A stretch of DNA of 64,000 bases from Coprinopsis marcescibilis (lineage: Eukaryota; Basidiomycota; Agaricomycetes; Agaricales; Psathyrellaceae), in assembly GCA_004369085.1 (NCBI GenBank), contig ML210152.1, positions 346,040-410,039 on the forward strand, in the 5' to 3' direction. Below the pieces are notes generated by a model. It did no database searches, was not told the origin of the DNA, and saw only the letters and a program-made list of their open reading frames with translations. Below are positions 11,278-23,148 of the stretch, piece by piece; the first letter of the stretch is position 1, and the number at the start of each line of letters is the position of its first letter. A program made the translations under genes and the position numbers.

Positions 11278-11962
11278 CTATGAAGACTGTTCTTCAGCCT
11301 GTGCTGCTCGGAGCGCCTCCAAAGTTTTAGAAGTGGTAGGTGTTGATGGGTCATAGTTTTCAGGAAGGGTTCCATCTTCCCAGTTCTTGAGAATGTTGCC
11401 CCCAACAATGCCCATGCGGTCGCCAGAGAAAATCTTCAGCCTTTCCAGCCGTCTATCCCGAAGCTTGTTCTTCGGCAACATGCCAGCAACTGCCTGACGG
11501 ATGATCTAGTTCGCGACAATGCCAGGTCAGTGTCGCGCGAAAGCGTGAGGCTAGGGATGCACACCTCTTCTGGCTTTCGTTCCTGCATTGTCTTGTATGG
11601 CGTCTCCTTCAAACCTCCCGGGAACATGGTGTGTTTGCGGTAAACCAGCTGATCCTCCTTCCTCCCTGTCACCTTGACATGGCGGCTATTGGTCACGACA
11701 ACGTAGTCGCCGCAGTCAACTAATAGATATAATGAGCAGCAGGAAATTGAAGGTTCATAGAATACGCACTGCTAGGGTTGTATACGGGTTTGTGCTTGCC
11801 CATAAGGACCAGTGCTATCCTCTCCGCGAGTTTACCCAGAACACGGTCGGAAGCATCTACATGATGCCACACCCGTGCAAGGGCTAGCGTGGTCTACGGC
11901 AGCGTCAGTATATCAGCGTCACAGATAATAGCTATGCTCACATTTCCGATAGCTTGAGACAT
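11278..11962 (-). CDS. MRPL23: Mitochondrial large ribosomal subunit protein uL13m
   Basis: This is the L13-family protein of the mitochondrial 54S subunit (yeast Mrpl23). Four exons: 11962-11942 (21 nt), 11893-11770, 11719-11565 and 11505-11278, with introns of 48, 50 and 59 bp; 175 aa. Spliced segments read [77 protein letters not shown] and [20 protein letters not shown] with ERLKIF next. These are the canonical L13 motifs in order. No long cleavable presequence is evident. The start is only 15 bp from the stop of the predicted gene upstream on the same strand. Confidence 0.9.
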
Positions 11963-11977
11963 TGTGGTCGACGCCGT

Positions 11978-12513
11978 TCAGCGCTGTTCAGGACGACGTT
12001 GACGCGCTTGCAAACTCACATCAGCCAAGCCGTGTTCGGCAAATTGTTTGTGGGTAAATATTCGCACGCTCGTGGTGCACGGACCAGCTGACTCTGGCAG
12101 CAAGTTTAAGTTGTCCGGCCAGCACGATGATTTATGTCTACTACCACTAGGACAGCTTCTAGGAACCAGGGACACCAAAAGCTCAGCGACCTTACAAAGC
12201 CTTACAATTAGAAGGAAACCCTGTACCTGAAATCTAAAACCCAGTATGGATCTAGCAACTCGAACTCGGCAGCCGCAACTTGGAGGATTCGGACTGGTCG
12301 CTGTGCAGCTGTAAGGGTACAGCTTGACGCAGTGCAGGAGCCGGGTGCAAACGATGTACCCGATTTATCTTCTGGAATGTATCCCACATCTGAGATTGGT
12401 TTCACCGTGATTTGCGAGAGGGGTCTTCCAGATATCTGCTGCAGGTGGCTGATTAACTCTTCCGGCTTGCATTCCCTCGCGTTCTGGGCCCTTCTTTGCG
12501 TCTTATCTCGCAT
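11978..12513 (-). CDS. Small hypothetical protein, two-exon model
   Basis: No family recognised. Exon 1 is 12513-12227, a 68-bp intron follows (12226-12159, GTACAG...CTAG with CTAAT as a branch-point candidate), and exon 2 is 12158-11978; 155 aa. The splice keeps frame and joins LLDPYWVLDFR to SCPSGSRHKSSCWPDNLN. An alternative final intron could end the protein at FAEHGLAD plus two residues. Support is only frame continuity, a plausible intron and position just upstream of the uL13m gene on the same strand. It could be spurious. Confidence 0.35.
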
Positions 12514-14813
12514 CTAAACGCTCCTTCTACCTTGGTTACTTCCCGGTCAGCAAGATTCCTGCTCTAATGGGCTGCCACCATTATTCAAATCAACCGTCTG
12601 GCTGCCGACAGGGACTACAACATGCTGTGATGATATTGGGGCCACTCGATCAGAAAGTTCTTTAACATATTCTCTTGATATCTTAACTCGACTGGCTTTC
12701 TAGGTGGAAAAATGGCCCAAGTGCCAGATTGGGAAATACGCAGAGCTGGTGTCGTTAACAGCGTTCAGGCCGTGCTTTCACGGCATTTAACCGCATGTAA
12801 GCGCTCAGATCCATCTAAAACTTTCGCGCAGCTTTCCCACTTTGCGAATGGCTCTGACCACCTGCAGTCTTGCCACATAAATCTCAAGATTAGTTTCCTA
12901 ACACAGTGCCCGATTGGACCTGCACGGAAAGCGCGGACCCTTGGCTAATCATTTCCTTCGTCTCTCAGGTTCAGTGGATAATCATATCAATTTCAGGGGC
13001 ACTTCGGCCTAATAGCACCTGCACCTGACTCGACAAATGAAGACAGATCTCCAATGTATTCTGTGCAGTCACTTATCTCGAACATTTCAGGGGGCTTAAA
13101 TCTGCTGCGTGTGTCAAGGTGTGCCTACAAAGTTATTACCCTACCTATACATCCAGATTCTACTCATATTTGTTTTGTAAATTTAGAGAATTGCGATTAT
13201 TTTATCACATCGGAGTGCCGGTCGAGAAAGAACCCGCAAACCCATCTCTTTGAAGGCTACACCATGATAACTGTATCATGTTGTGGCAATTCAAGCCGAC
13301 GGACTGCCACGGTTCTTTCATAACCGATTGCTATCGGTCGTACATACATGTGCTTCTCGATGGGCCTGCGAAACACGGTAGAGTATGAGAGTGAATGAGG
13401 TAACTGCAAGACATGACGTTTGTGGACGCTGCGATTGCTGATTTGTGTGTTAGGCGTATCGGGCAACAGCCAATGGTAATTGTTCGGACTTTCCCATCGG
13501 AAACCTCAAGGCTGACAATGGGCTAACTGTAGTGGTCTGCAGGCGATCAAGAGGAGTAAAGTATCATGGATACGCACGTATCCGAATGCTGTTCCTTTTT
13601 CACCCCGGCTATCTGATAACGAAACGACCATCTGGCTGCCTTTAACAGAGCTAACCATCTCATGTGGCAACGACACCACGCGATTTAATCTCCTCGGGCC
13701 AGCCGTTAACTCAATTGTATGGATGTCTGGCGTTTACACAGTAGGCCGATATTATTTTACATAACTAAACTGTCAAGTAACATGCGTGTCAGCTGACGCC
13801 GTGGAACACAAACTCAAGCCAAAACATTACCAGACATTCTGTGTAACTCCTCCCCCAGTCATTATCTCCTTTGTAAGTCGTTGCCCCCCTGCGTAGCGGT
13901 ATGTCTCGTCAAATCCCAGTCTGAGAGCGCTGACAACTTTCAACAGCTTACCGCTCGGATTGAGCTCGATCCATCCAGAGTGCTCACTGAACCGAGTCCA
14001 CCGATAATTCCCAGTCAGGCGGGAATTCACACTAGGCCCTGTCCTGCGAATGGGACAGTTTGGGCGAGCTCACTGCTCACCGCCTTTCGTCACCAGACCC
14101 CAGTTTGTGGTTGCATACGATGAGACGCCCTCACGGCTCACGCGTCAGGCGATCCCCATGGGCCACACCGACGTCATCTCGCTGCTCGGTGTTTAATCAT
14201 TTCGGTTTTCTAGGATTTGTGGCGCTGAGAAGTTGTGACATGCGCAGCGACATGATGAGAACCATTGCCTCCTTGACCTCGAAAGGTTCTTGTGCCTTGT
14301 CGGCGAATTCTCTTATAGACTCTTATAGATGATGAGAAGATCTGGTCGATGGCTCTCCGAATCTTCGCAAGTACGCACCAGGAAAAACCTCGGTAGGTAA
14401 ATGTTGTATGTAATGGGGATTATTTTGTTCCAAAGACTCTGACGGGGATGTGCGCGTCTAGAATGCCTCCTGTTCATTGGACAAATGAGGTCACCCGACA
14501 CCGTAAAAATTATTTGCATAATGCGGCAAAGCTTTGAATCGAGACTCAATGGTATTCCAGCCAATGCCGGTCAGAGTTGGCGGTCGCCAACCGATCGTAA
14601 GTCCGTACGAAAATTTGCTCGTTTCAATTGGATTGGTACAAGCGCCACATTCTCACCTCAACCTGGATTGCTGCGTGTATATCCGTGCTTCAAGGCATCT
14701 TACTCATGTCCACTTTTGAAAATGTTGGCTATATGATAAGAAATATCGAAAGAAAAGTACATCTGCGGGGGTAAGAAAACATAAACATGAATGATACATT
14801 GCGAATCTCGAAA
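12514..14813. other. Gene-poor region, 2.3 kb
   Basis: No open frame longer than about 90 codons on either strand and no recognisable domain. I found no tRNA, terminal inverted repeat, LTR or tandem array. It may be decayed repeat sequence, but nothing here proves that. Confidence 0.5.
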
Positions 14814-15191
14814 CTAAGAAAACACCGCCGAGGCTTTGCCTGGGCCTTGGGGTTGTCTTAGCTCGAGCGGAGGTATCCACTCTGGGACCTTGCCCCACTC
14901 GAACTTTCCACCTTTGAACGCAACCAAAGCCCCCGCTGGCAAAATTTCAGAATAGTTGGCGGGTAACCTCGAATCTTGGGGCACTATACCAGGCCTGTAG
15001 TTGTAAACAGCCTTGTGGAAGTCTAGCGCTCCTTGGGTGTTGGGTGTCGTGTGATGATGTGATGCCGCCCCAAACGCACCGCTGGATTGACCCAATACAA
15101 TAGCTGTGGCTCCGAAAGATGTCCCGAACGCTGACTTGGTCTGTTGTTGCTGGGGTGCTGGAGCTGATGGGGTCCCGAACACTGACGTCGC

Positions 15192-15223
<32 letters not shown>

Positions 15224-16851
15224 GGCCGAAAACTGATTGGGCACCACCATGGGAAGGGTTGCCGAATGCACTAACCGATCCTTGAGGAGTGCCAAACGTC
15301 GAAAAAGCCGATGCAGACGCGGTGCCGGATGTGGCTGGAGTACCAAACGCGCTCCCAGTGGGATTACTGGCAGCAGCAGGTGCAGGGGTTCCGAACACGG
15401 ATCCACCTCCAAAGGGATTCGTCGGTGCGGTGGCGGGAGTCCCAAAGGCAGGTTGGCCAAACACGGAACCTGATGCGGGCTTATTGGTCGCCGCCGCCGC
15501 AAAGGCAGAGGGCTGAGAACCAGAGAAAGCGGAGAACGCCCCACCGGGACCTGCTGCAGGAGCGGCTGGGGCGGTACTCGCAGTCGCGCCAAACGCAGTG
15601 GGTCCTGCGCTGGCGTAATTTCCAAATGCACCAGTCGCTGGCTTGATGATTGAAGACGCATTGTTTTGAGCCCCACCGCCAAAGCCTGTCGAGCCAAAAG
15701 ATGGTTGGCCGAAAGCAGATGTCGAGGTGTTTGGGGGAGGATTTGAAGTTCCTCCAAACCCTGATTGTCCGAAGGCCGGTTGGCCAAACGCTGGTTTGCC
15801 AAATACTGATGCTGAGGTGGGTGTGCCAAAGGCGGATGTGCTAGGATTAGTGTTTCCAAATACTGACCCAGAAGTGGGGTTTGTTGACGCGCCAAAAGCA
15901 GAGGCGGTGGGTTGAGTTCCACCAAAGGCGGGTGTGGTACTAGATGGCGCGCCGAAAACGGATGCCGCGGGTGCGGCGGCAGGTGTTCCAAAGGCAGACG
16001 CTGTGTTTGTCGGATTCCCAAACGCAGAAGTTGCTGCAGGTGCGCCAAATGCCGATGCACTACCAGTACCAAACAATCCAGTTTTTGTGGTAGTGACGGC
16101 TCCTCTAGCTTGTTCTTTGGCTTTTTCAAAGACCTGGCTGTAATTTGCCAATGCATTCTGTTGAAGCGTGTGTGTCATGAAAACATGAGCCATCAGCAAG
16201 AAGGTCAACGTACAGAAAGCACGTTTCCCGCTGCCGCAATTTGTGTTGACTCGTAGGTCACCTTGGATATCTTGGTCAACGCTCTGGACCGCATCCACGC
16301 AATAGTCGGACATACATATTCACTGGGATTGTTGGCTGCTTTTGCCGCAGCAGCTTTGACTCTAAGCTCTTCTGGGCTTTCGTCAAGTCCTGCAATCACA
16401 ACAGGTTCGTGTTTCGCAGGTCCGTACGACGATAGTGGCCACAGGGGCTTGTCCTTTGAAGGAGTCAAATCGTCTTTAATGGTTTCTGCGCTGTTCAGAT
16501 GTCGAATGAGGTTGATGCTGGATTGCAGCAGAAAGGCTGACGAACGTGAAGGCATAGACTTTCTCGGAAACTGTTGCTGGTTTGTTGTTGTTCCAAGTAG
16601 ATTCTAAAGCAGAAGCCGAGAGCTTTAATCCACAAGCCAAGGGGATTGTAATTAACACGTACGGCCAAATGCTCCTTGGCTCGGGTTACTGGGATGTTCG
16701 TTTCTGCAAGACGTTCCAAATCTGCATTGGCCACGCAGAAAGAATTGACAGACGGCCTAAGCAGAAGTTCTTCATCAATAAGCACAGTATTTCGCGAGCC
16801 GTGTCCCCAAATTTGGGACAGGAATACAATAGATAGCTCCTCACATACCAT
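14814..16851 (-). CDS. NUP42: FG nucleoporin NUP42 (amo1/Rip1-like)
   Basis: A cytoplasmic-filament FG nucleoporin that works with Gle1 in mRNA export. The six-exon model is 16851-16849 (ATG only), 16756-16663, 16603-16546, 16490-16316, 16261-16214 and 16157-14814; introns 92, 59, 55, 54 and 56 bp; 573 aa. Residues 2-24 form a CCCH zinc finger, [21 protein letters not shown] split as C-x7-C-x5-C-x3-H. Next come [20 protein letters not shown] with SYGP, typical of fungal NUP42, then a long Ala/Gly/Pro-rich region with dozens of SAFG, SVFG and PAFG repeats and a polyglutamine run. The C-terminus [16 protein letters not shown] is the conserved Gle1-binding end. Exons 1-3 rest on frame and motif logic. 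Confidence 0.87.
15192..15224 (-). repeat. Polyglutamine-coding trinucleotide run in NUP42
   Basis: (TTG)n on plus, (CAA)n on the coding strand; it codes an uninterrupted run of about eleven glutamines in the FG-repeat region, probably length-polymorphic. Confidence 0.85.
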
Positions 16852-17503
16852 GGCGAGCAGTTCACTTCCAAGTTCCCTCTCCCACTCCCACAAGGTAGTT
16901 TAAGACTATGTTGCAGCCTTTAGTCGATCGATAATCTCTATATGAATGAGCGATAGTAAGTAGGTTTGGTGGTGGAAGTTGAGTACTGAGTCTTGGGATA
17001 TTATTTATAACTGCCGTCAACCACTGAGTATGCACGTGTTGTCTGCCCACCAGGTGGAAGCTTGGCGGTGGCGGTGCAACCAAGGTCGTGAATTCGAACC
17101 AGATCCAAGGGAACTTTATTTCCACCCCGGTTTATCAAGATCCACGGTTGAAGTAAGACGATGATGGATTGCCAGTCCCGCTCTGTACTCCAGACTTATG
17201 GTCTTTTCTAGGATTCCAGGAAAAAGCCTATAGGACCGGAAAGACGGATGTTAGTACTCTAGGTAGTCTTGTAAACTAACTGATTGAATATTTTCAACCA
17301 AAGTTTAGTGTTTATTGGAGAGTCGCAAGAAGCAACATAGAGTCATACTCGACCTGTTTGACCCAATAAAGGGTACTGTCTTTGTATGCAATAATTTGTA
17401 ATTCAAAAAATGCTTTATCGCCTGGGTATTTTGGACAAACGCAATGACATTACATTCGGTAACTGGTTGACTTGGTCACAATAATATTAAGAGCATTGTA
17501 GAA
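16852..17503. other. Intergenic, NUP42 upstream to F-box gene 3' side
   Basis: About 650 bp including the NUP42 promoter. A tRNA B-box-like string occurs near 17091-17101 on the minus strand but no tRNA cloverleaf can be drawn. AT-rich 3' flank of the F-box gene lies at 17270-17500. Nothing else was seen. Confidence 0.5.
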
Positions 17504-19375
17504 TCATTGTGAGGTATTTGCTATCCCAGTGGCAGCATACGTATACGTATATGCCACTTGGGGAGGGCTTTGCTCATCAAAAACGTATGCCCACACACCA
17601 TGCGCAACTTCAACGGGATTCAACCTATTCAATTTAATCAAGTTCACCTTTGGGAGTAGTTGGCTCTCAGCAACTGAAAAGGTCGCGTCAAGCAGCTCCT
17701 TCGTCAACAAGTGCCCGACACGTCTACACTTGTAGCGTTGTTGGGCAGTTATCGAGCAATATAACCTCCGATCTTCCCCAAGTGTGTCTATGAAATGAAG
17801 AGTGCGATTCCTGCCATGGGTGTGTAAACCTTTGATATGAATTTGATCGAGGCAAGGGTAGGCGGACTGATCCATGGCCGTGTCAATCAAACGCTCCTGT
17901 TCATATCGACCCTTAGTCAGATCCGCCAAATGATTATTTGCTGTTACTCACTAAATCCGAGCGGTGTGCCCCATCTCCCCTAGGAAAAAGACAGACAGAC
18001 AGTGCCTGTAGTCGGGGGAAAGAGTGATGGAAGAAAGCCTCAGTCAGTTGCCCGAATTCCCAACCGCTTTTGCTGTCGGTCATTAGCTTCAAAGTCCATA
18101 ATGTGGCCCGATGGAAAGGAAGAACGTCTTGGAAGAACTGAGTTGCCAATATCGACGCCTCTGTCGACGGATAGTAGAACCAGTCTGTCAGACAAAGGTC
18201 CTTTAACACACTGCAATCCGGGTAGGAAGCGAGGTAGCGAAGGAGAGGCCTGGAGACCCGTCCAACAGAAACCGAACGCAACCAAATGTCTGCGTCTCTC
18301 AGTGCAGTCCACTCGTTCCCCACATTGATAGTCTCTAGAGTTTGGTCTGGAGATGCAACACGGGACTCTGGTTCAAAGCTCAAGTTGAGCTTTGTGAGGT
18401 TACGCAGAGGACTTGGGCTACCAGGGTTCCGCGGAAGGACAGCATCTTCTATCACCTTCGAGCAAGACTTGGGAGGGGGGACAACATAAAGCTGAATGTC
18501 ATGTAATGTGTCGCTGGATCGCCGAAGGACATCCTTGATCGTGGCCAGTGCGTCCAATCTTTTCTGCTCGCTGGGAATGTCGATTCGGAAGTGGAATCGA
18601 GTCAAATTTGAGAGCTCTTTGAGAAGTGAAAGACCGCCGGAGTCGTCCATGGTGACCTCAAATGATACAATAGAGTGCATGAGGGGCGTCAAGGATTCCA
18701 GCACTGTCGCTCGTACCCAGCCTACGTCATTGGCTTGCGGCCAGCTGTGCGCAAGTCGGAGGCGTATGCGGTTAGTTGTGCTTCTGATCTTTGACCTAAT
18801 CATGCGCCTACCTGAACTTATTGAGGGCTTTGAACGACCTCAGAGCAGGAGCCAAGCATTCTCGAAGCCTATCTTCATGGCTCTGTGTTCTGATGTCTGG
18901 GTCATCGCCTGTATTTGGATCCACATGGTACGTGATGGAAGGTATGACGGCCATGGGCCAGGGGTCGTCCTGGCCAACCACAGCGGCATTCCGGGGGTTG
19001 TAACCTGGTTGACGGGTCTCACCCACGACTCTCCCTCGAAAGCGTCTAGGTGTAGTTTCAATCTTCAGCTCCTTTGTCAACCTTGCCACAAGCTTGCATT
19101 CGTCGGTCGCAATTCCTTCAAGAATCTTGAAATCTCGTTCGCAGACTTGCTGTTGACCACCGATCCTTATCACTATGCAGCGTAGCACACGATGGGCAAT
19201 AACATCCCCCAGAAATTTGCAAGTAAGGCGCAGAGATTTTGCATCGGGAATTCTGACCTGTTGAATCTGAGCATAAGCGAGGATCCAACGCAACCAAGCC
19301 GCCCTATGTAGCACATACTTCCTGACCAATGCACCCAATAAGTTCTGGCGGAAGCGAGATTAGCTCTGGCGACAT
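17504..19375 (-). CDS. F-box protein
   Basis: Probable substrate receptor of an SCF ubiquitin ligase, of the large Agaricomycete F-box family. Four exons: 19375-19319, 19257-18812, 18744-17952 and 17896-17504; introns 61, 67 and 55 bp; 562 aa. The first two exons join to give SLPPELIGCIGQEVRIPDAK then SLRLTCKFLGDVIAHRV, a good F-box consensus (LPPEL...I...L...LRLTCK). Without the first splice the F-box is broken, which is why I chose the ATG at 19375. The rest has leucine-rich, LRR-like strands such as LRNLTKLNLSFE and CSVLKDLCLTDW but no clear catalytic domain. The substrate is unknown. Confidence 0.8.
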
Positions 19376-19650
19376 TCTAATACCTCGCCTTGTTCGATGG
19401 TTTACTGTCTATTACTTGGCTGAGAAGTTCTGGGAAGAGTAAAAGTGAACGTTGAGGTCACCCCTGACGGTCAGTGACGGAGCACGATTCACTGGTACTT
19501 ATATTTGATGGAACATCGGAACCGGAACCTGTATATGAAGGCTGACCTGGACTTGCAAGGTATTCATGGAATCAGATTGATCACGAAGCATAACGTACAG
19601 CAACGAAAACTGGAAAGAATAATCGAATATAAAAGGCGCGATGGAAATGG

Positions 19651-21549
19651 CTATGTCCACCCACGAGCAGATCCACGTCCCCCACCATGCCCTCTCTCTT
19701 TCTCTACAACAAACATGGCATCCCGCAACGTGACCACAACCCTCCCATTGTCCTCTGTCTCACTCTTTTGGGATTCTGTCGTGGACGTCGTACTCGTCAC
19801 CCCCGCAATAGGCTGAGTTGTTTTCTTAGGAACATAAGGCCTCGCCCAGGTACCTCCACCAGAAGCCCCACCAGATGACCCAGCAGCAGGCGTGCCAGCT
19901 TTCTTCGAGGGCGTAGCACTGTTCGCATTCGCAGCTGTCATCCAAGCGTATTTTCCCAAACCAGCAGCCTGTGTAGCCACAGCATTTGACATCTTCTTTC
20001 GCACATCTTCGCTCATGTTCCTCGCAGTGACGCCCGGTCCTTCCTTTTTCTTTTTCTTCTTCGGTTGACCATCGGCGTCTTCAGAGCCACCTGCCGCGGC
20101 TAAAGCATCAGAGCCGTTAGCACCTGCAGCCTGTGCCTGAAGTACTGCGTTATGTGCAGCAGCCATCTCTGATCGTTCTTTCCTCTCCTTCCGGATCTTC
20201 ATCTCCTCTTCACGCTCTACGCGTTCCAGGACCAGAAGCTGCTTCGCAATGTTGTTTCGTACAATCACGCTCCACATAGGCGTTTGTGTATCGTGTTCGC
20301 GTTTAATACCGTCAATGTCCATCCCGTCGCCCCCGTTTGCAATGGTCTCGTAGAAGCTGACGGGACGATCGTATTGCGATTCCTTGCGGTATTTGCTTGC
20401 CTTGATCATAGCGGTAACGAGATCCTGCAATCTCGCACGGACAGCTAATGCAAGGTAATTGACAGAGTCTTCCGGTACTTTCGTAACCTTGTGTTGGGTC
20501 CCGATGGCTCGCATTGTTGTTCCAAGTGCGCGTGCATCGAATGCAGGCTTGATAGGTTGCTTCCTGCTGCGGTCTTCGTATGGCCTGTTTTGCATGTATA
20601 GGGAGCCATGTTGCATGTACCCTGTGTTATGCGTATCATGACGTTGCAGCGATTCTTCTTCAGCCTACAGAGAGCAGATCATCAGGCTTTGTTCATATTT
20701 TGGGCGAATGGGCCTTACTCGAAGATCAACTCCTGCGACACCTAATGCGTCATTCAAGGTGGCGACATCGCTTGTATCCAGCTGATTTGCGTTATTGGCT
20801 GCCGTGGAGCCCATTGCTGTAGTAGCGGTAGCAGGGGTTATGGTGGTTGCAGTTGCAGGGGTGATAATATTCGTGGCAGTAGGAGTATGACTGGTGGGGA
20901 CTGGTGTGGATGCGGTCGTCGCTGTTGGTGTCGCTGTGGAGAATGAAGTTCTGTGGGGAGTGGCAATTGGCGTAGGGGTATGGGCTTGCGCATTGCTATG
21001 GGCTGGGGTATGCTGTTGTGAATGCTGGGCTTGAGCCGCCTGAGAAATGGCCGCTGCCATATACTGCTGGTAATGTTGTGCATAATTGTGAGGGTAATGT
21101 TGCGTGAACGCCGAGTAGTAAGCCTGCACGGCAGCAGCTTGTGCAGATGTTGCGGTAGCTGGCGTAATTCTTCCAAGAATGAAACCAAGAATTTAATGGC
21201 ACGTCAAACATAGAGAATATTGCTTGACATACGTCGTATGTGTTGGCTTCGGAGCAGCAACTGTCGTTGCTGCTGCATTCTGAGGTGTTTGTGGCGTTGA
21301 TTGCTGTTGAAGAGCAGGATCTATAGGGATTTCTAGCCCGTAGAATGTCAGTATCCTTCCTTTCAAGCGATGCTTAAGTCACTCACGCCCTGTAGCAGCC
21401 CATTGTGCATGGGCTGGTGAAGGATATGTCGGCACCGGTGTTCCTGCGGTAATCGTCGTGGCTGCCGTCATTTGAACTGGTGTACCAGTAGTGGTCGACA
21501 CGGGTGTAATTGGAGTAGTCATTGATGTAGCCTGGTCCTTTGGGGGCAT
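19651..21549 (-). CDS. TAF4: TFIID subunit TAF4
   Basis: TAF4 is a core subunit of the general transcription factor TFIID and pairs with TAF12 through a histone-like fold. Exons are 21549-21387, 21332-21233, 21169-20719 and 20664-19651; introns 54, 63 and 54 bp; 575 aa. The N-terminal 240 residues are low-complexity Thr/Pro/Ala/Gln. Conserved TAF4 C-terminal features follow: DVATLNDALGVAGVDLR, AEEESLQRHD, the VNYLALAVRARLQDLVTAMI segment, WSVIVRNNIAKQLLVLERVE and the terminal VVVTLRDAMFVVEKER. A basic KKKKKKEGPG stretch lies between. Intron phases all agree. The start is the first ATG before the low-complexity region. Confidence 0.88.
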
Positions 21550-23148
21550 TCCTGGGTACTAAGGAAACCTAGGGTTCTCAGATTTGAAACTTTTGGGAGT
21601 TTCCAGGTGTATGAGTACCTTCAAATCACTCTATAGCTGCAACAGTAACCAGTCCGTCCTGGGCGTTGTTTCCTGTGGCGCTCGGGCCACCGACTGGCGA
21701 AAATGAGATTAGAAACAGGCAGGAATCTTGCAAGAGGATATCCATGGTCAGAACCTGCTCGCGTCGAGAGCGGGGTTCGATTGTGACAAGAAAGGAAGGT
21801 CTTTCCCATGCGTCTCGCTTCTCCAGCCCGAGCCTGAGTCTGTGCCTTGGCTAGTATAGTTACCGCTTCATTAAGCTTCAAAGCTTCATTTCTGGTAAGT
21901 AGTATATTGGTTGTCCTGCTGAAACGAAGAATTGATTTCACAGGTACGACTTCTAGTCCAAAAGTGTACCGCATGCACAGGAGGCAGTAGAACGCTGCTT
22001 TCTGATTTACCGACCCAGCCAATGATAAATGAACTGAAATTCGCAACCGCATCTCACCTTTATGCAATTCAGCTAACATAGCCGGTCGATGAATTGCTAT
22101 CCTTGCGTCGAGCCAAGAATGTGCGTTCAATGGTGCAAGAGAGTGGAGGCTATCTGAGGCTCAGAGGAAGGCTCACTCGCCTCTACGCTCTACAATCTTC
22201 GGCCGGCTTTAATAACGGCCTGTATTCAGAAGCGTAACAAGCGACCAATATTGAGCCATTTATCTTTCGCAGGAGATCGATATCCCAAACCTCTGAACTG
22301 GAAAAGATTCCGACGGACTCGCTCCACAACTACACACGAAATTGGATCAGTATGAGAACGATTGGCAGTCAAATGACGGTGTGGGCTGCAAGTTGTACTT
22401 GACAGATGCTCTCGCTAATTACCCATACCCTCGCCGAGAGTCTGGATTTACTCGTCTCGAGCTAGCCAACGTTGACCCGGTACAATTCGAAGGCCCGGCG
22501 ACTTAAAATACATGGTACGTTTTTGCTGAACCGCTCCCCTTCTCTGGTCGTTGGGGTGTTCATTTTCAGAGCTAGGAGGAAGCCATTGACACTCGTTGTC
22601 GACTGGTAGGCATAACGCCACTACTTGCAACTTTGGTGGTCCACAATCTCATTCCGTGTCACGATGTGGTTACTCGCCGATCAATTCCTTCAAGTTTGGT
22701 AGAGCCTGGAGTCGCTCACGCCCATTGTTCAACGCTGGATGGTACTGCTTTCTGGGGAACTCTCTGCGGTCTCCAACCTTTCGCAATGTCGCTACTTGGC
22801 AGTAGCTCATTTAATGCGAACACCGCGACTCCAATTTCCATCTACCGTCCCTGTAATCGCCACTCCGACGTCATCATGCTGCTCGAGCTTGAAGCTCCCC
22901 TAGCCAGCTCTTTGAATAGTTCACATCCTGTCGATTTAATAGAGCCAAAACTAACGTATTATCCTTGTGCTGTCAATTCAACATGAGACGGTGCAGATGA
23001 CCAGTCCTACTCCGGACCATCTAAGCCTGATGGCCGCTGGGCGGCCGCAGGCATTCCATCATTCTCCCGAGTCACACAGCAAAGTCATGGGAGTCCAAGG
23101 TTAACCCAGTACAAGTTACACTCAGTGAACTAGTGACGATTCACTACC
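21550..23148. other. Gene-poor region between TAF4 and NLR1
   Basis: 1.6 kb with the promoters of two divergent genes. A 169-codon minus-strand frame (22130-21621) exists but resembles nothing I know and has no supporting splice structure. A 117-codon plus frame (22633-22986) is likewise unsupported. No RNA gene or repeat was recognised. Confidence 0.45.

Noticed and set aside
15023..16156. 377-codon minus frame inside the NUP42 FG-repeat exon
   Set aside because: A frame-shifted shadow of a repetitive exon (Leu/Pro/His-rich); the FG frame is the biologically sensible one.
17085..17110. tRNA B-box-like string on the minus strand
   Set aside because: The T-stem does not pair, no A box lies at the right distance and no acceptor stem can be drawn.
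21621..22130. 169-codon minus frame upstream of TAF4
   Set aside because: No domain, no splice support and low-information composition; not enough to call a gene.
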